Positions 56,036 to 64,000 of a stretch of 64,000 bases of DNA are shown piece by piece. Origin of the DNA: Siphonodentalium dalli (lineage: Eukaryota; Mollusca; Scaphopoda; Gadilida; Siphonodentaliidae); the NCBI GenBank assembly GCA_032622095.1, contig CP136067.1, forward strand, positions 56,587,899 through 56,651,898. Reading direction: 5' to 3'. The stretch's first letter is position 1. Every line of letters starts with the position of its first letter. A model generated the notes under the pieces. It did no database searches, was not told the origin of the DNA, and saw only the letters and a list, made by a program, of their open reading frames with translations. Position numbers and translations under genes: made by a program.

Positions 56036-57056
56036 CGAGGATATGGCTACAACCAGACGGCGTCTGCAGTGGTATATCTGGGCAGGTCGATTGTATATGT
56101 TTTGAACATAGCTTGGCTCGGATAATAGGTTTTCGTTTAAATTAGTTTTGAGTTGACTTAACGAGTCGATATTTGTTATATATTCTGTGACAAATTGTTC
56201 CATAGGTCGATCGACGATGGTATAAGAATGATTTCTTGTAAATGACGGTGTTCAAAGAAAGATATATCATATAATTTTATACACAAAAAAAGATGCACGA
56301 TAAAAATTTAATGAGGTATATGCATTACACTTGTAGGCCATGTGCATTTGTGTTTTCACGAAACACTTCAAATGGATAATTATGCGAGTATGTTTATCTC
56401 TCGAACGGGACAAGACGGAGTTGTCTGTGGCAGCCTTAGATTCGAGCCGGATCCGATCCTCATACATGTTCCACAGTTTGAATTTATTCCGAACAAGAAG
56501 GTGAATTGCTTAATAAAACTTACGGGGTCCCGAATGGGTGGCAGGGTGCATACAAGAAATATCATCAACTGATCTATGGGGTTCAAGTTGTCAATATGCA
56601 TGTATAAGAAACATCGTATACCGAAATCCTCTATGATGTTGAACCATATTTCGATTCTTGTTTCGGCTAAGGCGGAACATAGAAGGATTGCATGTTCGAT
56701 TTCGTTTTCAAATAGTTTATGACATATCTGACACTTCCCGTGTTCTGAGGACAAAGCCCGGCCAGGGTTTTTGCTATTTCTAGAAATTGAAGTTTGTGTT
56801 AAGTATAGCTTCCACATGCTAGCCAATTAGGTGATATTGACAGTGAGCTATGATTGTTCGCGAATGGGACTAGGGAATGCATAATCTGGTCTGCCGTGCC
56901 TGCTCGTTTGATAGTTTGATTTGTGTTACTATGGGGGATTGCCATGCCTCCTTGGATGGGAAGTGTCCTTCTAAAAACGATGTTAGATAAGGTGTGAGGT
57001 ATTAGTTGTCAAGAATTCTAATGATTTCTTAACCCTTTACCCAACAGAACGGCCCT

Positions 57057-57127
57057 GTGCCAATGCATTCTCTTATATATGCGAGTCGACCATAGGTCGC
57101 CTCGCATATATAAGAGAATGCATTGGC
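57057..57127. repeat. Palindrome, copy D
   Basis: gccaatgcattctcttatat is mirrored by atataagagaatgcattggc around a cgaccataggtcg centre. Confidence 0.95.
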
Positions 57128-57205
57128 TTAACACATTAAAAATTATAAAATTGTTAAAGAATGTAAGAAAAAATGGTAAAAAGTGTTAAAAAAAGATTTT
57201 TTTTA

Positions 57206-57277
57206 GGCCAATGCATTCTCTTATATATGCGAGGCGACCTATGGTCGACTCGCATATATAAGAGAATGCATTGGCAC
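57206..57277. repeat. Palindrome, copy E
   Basis: Exact reverse complement of the palindrome at 57059-57127, about 80 bp away. Confidence 0.95.
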
Positions 57278-58499
57278 AGGGCATAACTGTAACTATCACA
57301 ATGTGGTCAAGGAGCCGGTTCCAATGATACCCATATTTGTATGGTTTTATTGAGACAGACCGAAGATAGTTTAGGCTGTTGAAGCTTTATTTGGCCGGTT
57401 TTGGCCGGTTTGTTGGGTAAAGGGTTAAAGAAACGATGCATAATAATTAGATTGTTGAAGGCGACTCGTAAGACGGAACATGAAAATCGTTTTCGATGTC
57501 TTTTCATGTGCCGTCCCGCAAAGACACACAAGCAGACTAAGTTTTCTCTTGTAAATAACTGCTGATAGAAGGCATAGTCATCACAAGCCCTGTACCACAT
57601 CTGTGTGCGCCCTATATATGGGAGTCCTTGAATTAGTTTTAAGCAAAATCTATGAACTTTTGCAACGAGTTTTCATTTGTCAAAGATATTCCACAAAGGA
57701 ATTCAGAACCGTATAGGCCTTTGGGTAAAACTACAGTGTTGTACAAAGTGTTTGAACCGGAGGGGGTGTTGTGTTACCGGCATACATGCCAGCGTTACTT
57801 AACATGAGATGCATAGAGCGTATACATTTTGTGGCATATGTGATCAGTTAGATGGTTGCCCATGTTGATATTTTGTAATGGGATACCAAGGTGTGTGACC
57901 TGATCTGATTCCGACACGTGTTCATCAGTTATAATCCATACAACTGTTTCTCGGAATTTGTGTATGGAAGATGGTTAATTAAAAATGACTACTTTGCATT
58001 TATCCTGGTTGTATTTGAATATGAGCTGCATAGGTATGGAGTATGGAGGCCAGATGAGGTTAGAGACAAGGGAGTCATGTGTTCGGCTTGGGTTGGAGAT
58101 GCGCAACACCGTTGAATTGAACAGAGAATTTTATTCCACTTAACAAATAACTGATAATATGCCATATTTTACCAGTGAATCCATGTTGATAGAGCTAAGG
58201 ACGGAGACCATGCATGAAACCAAACTGTCAAATGCTTTACGAACCTCTAAAAAGAACCAGGCAAACAGTGGGCTATGATTTTTGGCCGTGAAGGCGATAC
58301 TTTCCTGGATTATGAAGGTAGACGTGAGGCAGCTATCACCTTTTTGAAATCCATGCTGCAATGGATGTAATTTGATACTATCTGCTGATTTCAGGACGGT
58401 TCAAAATAATTTTCTCAAAAACTGTGTACAGAACGGGGAGCAGTGTAATAGTACGATAGTTATCGAATTGTTTTTTAGATTTATTGCCTCCTTTGAAAA

Positions 58500-61400
58500 G
58501 CAGTGCCATAAGGCCGATTTTGACAATTTTATGCAACTTAGCGTATAAATGAAACTCCCTTGTATTGAACCAAGATAATAAGCTATTTTTGATGGTCTGC
58601 CTGTGATGTCATATTATCAATGCTAGGAATTCCTGGTCCACAAATAGTAAAAAGGAAAAAGAAACAACCCCTCAAAATAAATTATAATCCATTGTTTTCT
58701 CCAGATAAACATATTCTAAAACAAGACATGCAGGGCGTGTAGTTTATCGTCTGCATGATGATACAATCCGTTGTTGTTGATACTGTCTACTGGTTCTATC
58801 GTCCGTTATTTTAACTAACAAAACCAGAGAGTGAGAGAGCGTGGCTTCTGAGAGGAAGTGTGTGTGATACTAGTCCCAGGATAGATGGAGAGAGCAAAGC
58901 ATATAGAGAATTGCACGCAGTTCAACATATGATTGTCAGATAATAATTTATCAGCAGAATAGTTAAAATGTTTGAAGGAAATCAAACGGTCGATACTTGG
59001 ATTATTATTTAACTTACATTACATTCAATTTGGTAGTTGGAACAACACACACAACGTAAGTCGATACATGTACACGAAGTGCCTATATACCGAATTTATT
59101 CAGGCTGAAAGAATTAAAATTGCGTGTCACTGTTGTGTGAAGACTAAAGAAATTAATACGCCATATTACCGCAATTCGTAAAATATTCTTACAACACCCG
59201 TGTCAACAGGGACGTTGGTGGTGGGAATGACTAGAGTTGACGACCGTTGTAGCAACCTCGACTAAGGAGTGATATACAGTTCTGTTATCAAGTGTGAGGG
59301 CTATGCAGCTAATCAGCATTATACCGCTCTTTGACCGCGAATGCTAATAATGGCATACCGCTCTTAAGCTGCCGATGTTTAGCACCGGACGCCAAAAGAG
59401 CGGTGTATAGCCATTTAGTTATATATACACGCGTCGCATGACCGAAGAGCGGTATCGGTTACGATGGTAAACATTTTCAATTGGCATCTTTACAAAATTA
59501 TTAGTCTCCAGTATAACATATGTGTGTGAACTGTCTTAAAGTGTGAAAGATTGACATTTTCGATGACTGTTGATGCGAACAAAGAAAGTAATGTCTATCA
59601 TGATATCTCCCTTTAAATCGTGTGTTTCGCAGCTGGGATCAGAACCGCACTAAAAGTTGGTGGTCATTTTCACATCACACAACAAAATAAAAACTTAAGT
59701 ATAAACGTATAGTTGGTATTCTCTCGACATTCATCCGCGAAAAACATTTTCCTTGTTGTGTAATATATCACCTTTCAGTTGCAAATACTAAATAGCGCAC
59801 TTTAGCCACCTCAACTTTCTGGCTGTTTTCAACCTTCCACAAGAGTGAACCAATCGATCTTTATTATCCAATTAAAGGCATGGATTCGTGGGTGATTTTC
59901 ATGTCTATAATTGGAGTATATTTGGTGTACACAAAATTGAAGTTTCTGGTTTTGTGCCCCCTAACAAAAAAAAGCTGTTATCTAATTTAGTTCTTTATTG
60001 CGGGGAAACGTCTAAAAGAGCATTCGTGTAAATAAGCTATGATATGGTCATCATTCCAACAATTTCTTTACTGGCTAACGTTATACGTCAAAGCCACCAT
60101 TACATGTAGAAACTTGTGCACCAAGCTGCATATTCTCTTGAAGCGCTCATCTACATCGTATCCGTTCGTCAGAACGACATATAAACATTATATATGTATA
60201 TATTATTATATAGTTCGAGTGGTATCCGTGGCGGCGTATATGAGCTCGTTATATGCAGATCGGCTAGTCATTAGATAAAATTGTCATTCTGATCGCGAAA
60301 TCTTCCTCTTCATATGAGTGATCAGCCGGAAGCGATGACATTGCACTCCTGTAATCTCACGTCTGCCCTCGCATCGATATGGCACAATTACAGTAATCAA
60401 ACGCTCATCTCTTCGAGAGAAGGACCCGCTAATCTGTAAGAATTCGATAAGTAGCGATCATTGGGTCAAGTCTATGGTGATTATTGCCATCTAGGTATAT
60501 TCGCCATATAGGACAACATACATGTAATAAACCGGTCGACATAACAAAACTGGCATACATACAATGTAGTATACATTCAGTGTAATACAATCCATTACAG
60601 TTGTACATAATATTGTGGGTTATAATAGTATATACTTGGTTAATTCTAGGTCCGCGAACATTAAGTAATTGTGATTCATCTAATTTCTATATGCATGTAT
60701 CTACGCATCTATAACAATATGATACGTGATTGTTACCTTGTTTCGTATGCTTGCAAATTATTCGGTAACCGTATTTTGTATTGTATATATAATTATAAAT
60801 TTCGAAGTAAGAGTATTTTATCTGCAATTTCGAATTCGAGAATAACTTATGTGAATCTAATTGGGAAACACTGGCTATTTCAGAATAATTGTCATTACAA
60901 TTTATATAAATGTGAAAACCTCTTGCAAATTTAATTTTGATTCTCTGATTTTCCTAAACACTTTTTTCAATATGATCGATTTGAAAATGAATAAAACTGG
61001 GGTTGCTTGCATTTTTGATAGCAATAGCCGCCTCATATACCACACGCACTTGCGATTTTAAATTAGTGGTAGCAATTTTTTTACGATTTATTCCCCTTTA
61101 TGACTTAGACCCTTTCGTCGTAGGAAATTAGCTCTGTCCGATCTCCAACTCAGTAATTTCCTGTAACGTCCAGTATTCCGCAGTACATTAACCAGACGGA
61201 GTTCAGAATCATTCAACGTGGATGCCGAGTTTGATTGCAATGGTTATAGCTTCCCGATATCAAATGATAACAGCGAAGGCCAAATAATGATGTTTGCCCA
61301 ATTCATTCGTGTTATTTGCAGTCGAGACACACGGTCCTATTATACTACGATAGCTATAGTTCGATTGCATTAATGATACGTTGGTTTGGTCCCACAAATA

Positions 61401-61690
61401 CGCGGTTATGGCTTGATATATGATTGTGGTATCGCGTGTTTGGTGGATATCATATGACTGCCGTCTCTATTGCGACCATTAGACTGTCTGGAGTGATCAT
61501 AACGCCATTATTTCTGAATCAGTTTGATTAATATTAGAACTATAAGTGTTCGGTAGAATATGTTCGATCGAACTAATAATAATCGGTTATCTAATGTGGT
61601 TGAAACATACGCTTACTGATATTAACTCAGCCGCAGTACTCCGTTTTACGCCCTTTATTATGACCCCGTCCCCCGAATGTGGTTTTGGCG
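58500..61690. other. Intergenic segment without supported genes
   Basis: AT-rich with short unrelated ORFs (for example 60671-60934). The only structured part I see is the nested inverted repeat at 59318-59455. Confidence 0.4.
59318..59455. repeat. Nested inverted repeats around taccgctctt
   Basis: ataccgctctttgaccg at the left is mirrored near the right end by gaccgaagagcggtat. An inner pair, cataccgctctt and aagagcggtgta, lies within. Resembles a small foldback element. Confidence 0.6.
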
Positions 61691-61699
61691 CAGATGGCC

Positions 61700-62870
61700 T
61701 GGATGTTATTGTTATTTACTTGCAATATTGCTGCATTATTGTTATTTTTCTCTGTACGAACATTTCAGCCTGTAACTCGGGCATAGATCATCAAATTCGG
61801 TTGTGCTTTGGACGATGATAGTCCGGCGTGCGGTAAAGGATACCCACATACTATATATACGGGTTTCTTTCATTCATTTATAACAGATTTATGGTCCTTG
61901 TTTGACTTGGCAATTTCATTATTTTGGTTGGCGTTGCACTTGTTTTTACCATACCAGAATTGTAAAGACAAGGAAAAAGCAAGGAACGCCCTTTATTGGT
62001 CCACACTGGCGAAAAGATTATAATTTTATCTTGCTTGGTGTTAGCACATCTTTGGGAAGATGATGCCCATATACTACGGGTTTCGTCAATTGTTTTTACC
62101 AGAGTTACGGTCCTTCTTTGGCTTGGACATTTGTGAATTTTGTGTCCAAAAGAACATTTCAGCTTATAACTTGGGCAAGTATCATCATATTCAGTTGTGC
62201 TTTGTCATGGTGATAGCACAGCTCACTGTATGTTTCTGTTTCGGCCATTCGTTTTACAAGACTTACGGCCCTTACTTGAATTGCAAATTTTGTGAATTGT
62301 TTCGCTGTATACGAACATTTCAGCCTGTAACTCGGGCATAGATCATCAAATTCGGTTGTGCTTTGGACGATGAAAGTCCAGCATGCGATAAACAATACCC
62401 ACATACTACGGGTTTCGTCCATTCATTTCTACCAGATATACGGACCTTGTTTGACTTGGGAATTTCTTAATTTTGTGTTTTATGAACATTTCAGCTCGTA
62501 ACTTTGGTACATGTTGATAGCCCAGGGGGAGAAAGGATACTGACTTGCTATGGGGTTCGTCCATTCATTGTTGCCATAAGTTATGCCCCTTGTTTGACTT
62601 AGGTTTATATTGAATTGTCTGTACGTACATTTAGCGTTGTATAGCTCCAATTGGAATAGTCATACTTGAATGTTATTTGGAATGGTTATAATATACCAGG
62701 AGTGATTGAAGGATACTGACATGTTTTGTTCATGTATTTTTCTCAGGGTTATTGCCCTTGTTGGAAATAACACTATTCTCAATCATATAGCATTGTTACT
62801 CAAGTAACAACAGATGGAATCGAATATCTTTGGAATAGTGCAAGGTCAAAAAGAGTGAAAGGATACACTG
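61700..62870. repeat. Degenerate tandem array, ~155-180-bp units
   Basis: At least five units share aacatttcagc, tgtaactcgggcatagatca, attcggttgtgctttg, acgggtttcgtccattcat and ccttgtttgacttgg. A ~100-bp block at 61930-62035 is inserted in the first unit and recurs at 62998-63090. Confidence 0.75.
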
Positions 62871-62997
62871 TGTTTTATCCGTTTATTTCCTCAGAATGAT
62901 GGGCCTTCTTGGATTTAGAAAATAACAAAACTGTCCATCCACACAAATAATAGAACTGCCCACGCTTTATACCGAGCGTCGGGGGTACACGCCATGC

Positions 62998-63095
62998 TTG
63001 GCGTTGCACTTGTTTCGCCATACCATGAACAGACAAGGAACTCCCTTTATTTGTCCACACTGGCGAAATGATCATGACCAGCTTTCACTTGGTCT
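62998..63095. repeat. Second copy of the ggcgttgcacttgttt block
   Basis: Matches 61930-62020: ggcgttgcacttgttt, ccatacca, acaaggaac, ccctttatt, gtccacactggcgaaa. Same orientation. Confidence 0.75.
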
Positions 63096-63454
63096 TTCTC
63101 TGGCATTTATAAAATCCGCATACAAGTATTTAACTTACATATCGACCAATCTGGGTAATCAGAACCGAACTAAGATGTAAACGCGAGAAAAAATGTTTCA
63201 AGCCGTCACGGGGCTTTAAATATCCAATACATATAAGGAGATATAATCTAGTTCACCGAGTGTCCTAAGAACAGTTTATAGAGTTACACCCCGTGTATGT
63301 TCCCCGACTGTAGCAATCGACAGTAAGCTATGTTAGGCGCGCATTCGTGAATTTTCAAAATATCTCAATTTCAAACTATCAATTTGAAGGGGAAAATAAT
63401 TATCCGTTTTAACCAATGTATGATATAGTACTAGAACAACACCCGTTGACCCTA

Positions 63455-63622
63455 AAAATATTAGAGATATGGCACCCATCACAGATTGTTTGCAGTTCAT
63501 TTTAATTTTCTCTGAAACGTAAACAATTAATCTGTGATGGGCGCCATATATTAGAGATATGGCGCCCATCACAGATTGTTGCAGTTCATTTTAATTTTCT
63601 CTGAAACGTAAACAATTAATCT
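63455..63622. repeat. Tandem duplication with palindromic joint
   Basis: A ~75-bp unit (attagagatatggc, cccatcacagattg, aattttctctgaaac, gtaaacaattaatct) occurs at 63459-63533 and 63550-63622. Between them ctgtgatgggcgccatat pairs with atatggcgcccatcacag. 63623-64000 shows nothing I can support. Confidence 0.8.
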
Positions 63623-64000
63623 CTAACAGAAACAGTGGCAGACGCGAAAACGAACGTCATTTCGAAAGAGAGTTCAAAACCTGTTTACCTTCCAGCACAT
63701 TTTCTAAACATGTGAACCATCCAGGCCTTTTTGTTTTTGGCGAGAGTGACAAATTCAGCCATAGTGGCCGTGTGTTAAGAAAATTCACGAAAAAGTGCGT
63801 TTAGTATTTGAATATTATACAAAACATTCTTTTGATTTCAAAAGTACGTACGATACATATCGTCACTAATACTTGCTGACAATGCCATTGCCTTGTGGGG
63901 TCCTCTAGGACGGTTCTGCATGTATGGGATCATGGAAGGTATTTGCCGGTAGTATCTACTCATAATTCGGATGTCTTACAGCAGCAGAGGTCAAACAAAA

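Larger units (their letters stand above)
57033..57424. mobile_element. piggyBac-like MITE carrying two mirrored palindromes
   Basis: 392 bp between TTAA (57029-57032) and TTAA (57425-57428), with ends ccctttacccaaca and tgttgggtaaaggg. Inside are the palindromes at 57057-57127 and 57206-57277, which are exact reverse complements of each other, and an extended match ccctgtgcc...ggcacaggg. No coding capacity. Confidence 0.85.
56380..58500 (-). pseudogene. Decayed LINE ORF2, interrupted by a MITE
   Basis: Read on the minus strand, RT motifs appear near 58361-58140 (QHGFQKGDSCLTSTFIIQES, then VRKAFDSL). A post-RT stretch at about 57920-57660 follows in several frames (ESDQVTHLG, GNHLTDHIC, LPKGLYGSE), then FSCSVLRVAFNNLIIMHRFF near 57480. 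A C-terminal zinc knuckle (CQICHKLFENEIEHAILLC) lies at about 56745-56690. There are many frameshifts and stops, so this is an old copy. The piggyBac-like MITE at 57033-57424 sits inside it. Confidence 0.75.

Overview
The window looks like nuclear DNA of a marine lophotrochozoan invertebrate, most likely a mollusc. It is AT-rich and dense in repeats. It carries several kinds of non-LTR retrotransposon, TTAA-flanked piggyBac-like MITEs, diverged repeats containing phrases such as 'gggccataactc', and a host gene split by large introns. The organism call is inference from repeat style and gene structure; no marker gene is present. Bacterial features (operons, ribosome binding sites) do not apply. 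Layout: 1-2160 holds a decayed L2/CR1-like LINE fragment, cut by a 0.5-kb foldback element, with a microsatellite tail. 2160-8595 is AT-rich and largely empty apart from a diverged inverted repeat pair. 8596-14570 is the most notable segment: a ~6-kb element with long terminal inverted repeats (TIRs). It encodes a zinc-finger packaging-type ATPase broken by one TGA, a small lysine-rich protein, an apparently intact Bcl-2-family protein, and head and tail fragments of a second ATPase gene. Its intergenic DNA carries GCC-trinucleotide arrays, 9-bp tandem repeats and short-leader TATA promoters. It is best read as an endogenous or miniature relative of animal midsize linear dsDNA viruses (adintovirus / Maverick-Polinton group). 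No polymerase, integrase or capsid gene is present. 14758-19025 is a non-coding segment bounded by ~185-bp direct repeats and filled with degenerate tandem repeats. 19985-21330 is a LINE remnant on the minus strand. 23816-50184 holds a predicted host gene on the plus strand, not seen as one ORF: seven exons joined in consistent phase give a 335-residue secreted, cysteine-rich protein starting with a signal peptide. Its 17-kb second intron contains a recent, nearly complete minus-strand LINE (30151-33670) between two 445-bp nearly identical direct copies, a piggyBac-like MITE, a tRNA-like SINE head, two loci of one ~23-bp minisatellite on opposite strands, a ~1.8-kb degenerate array and nested inverted-repeat elements. 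50.2-64 kb is intergenic: several LINE 3' remnants on the minus strand, a 70-bp minisatellite, a foldback element, a piggyBac-like MITE carrying two mirrored palindromes, and a degenerate tandem array. The palindrome arm in that MITE (57 kb) also occurs in the host gene's 3' region (50.2 kb) and, as a single arm, in each terminal repeat of the virus-like element.
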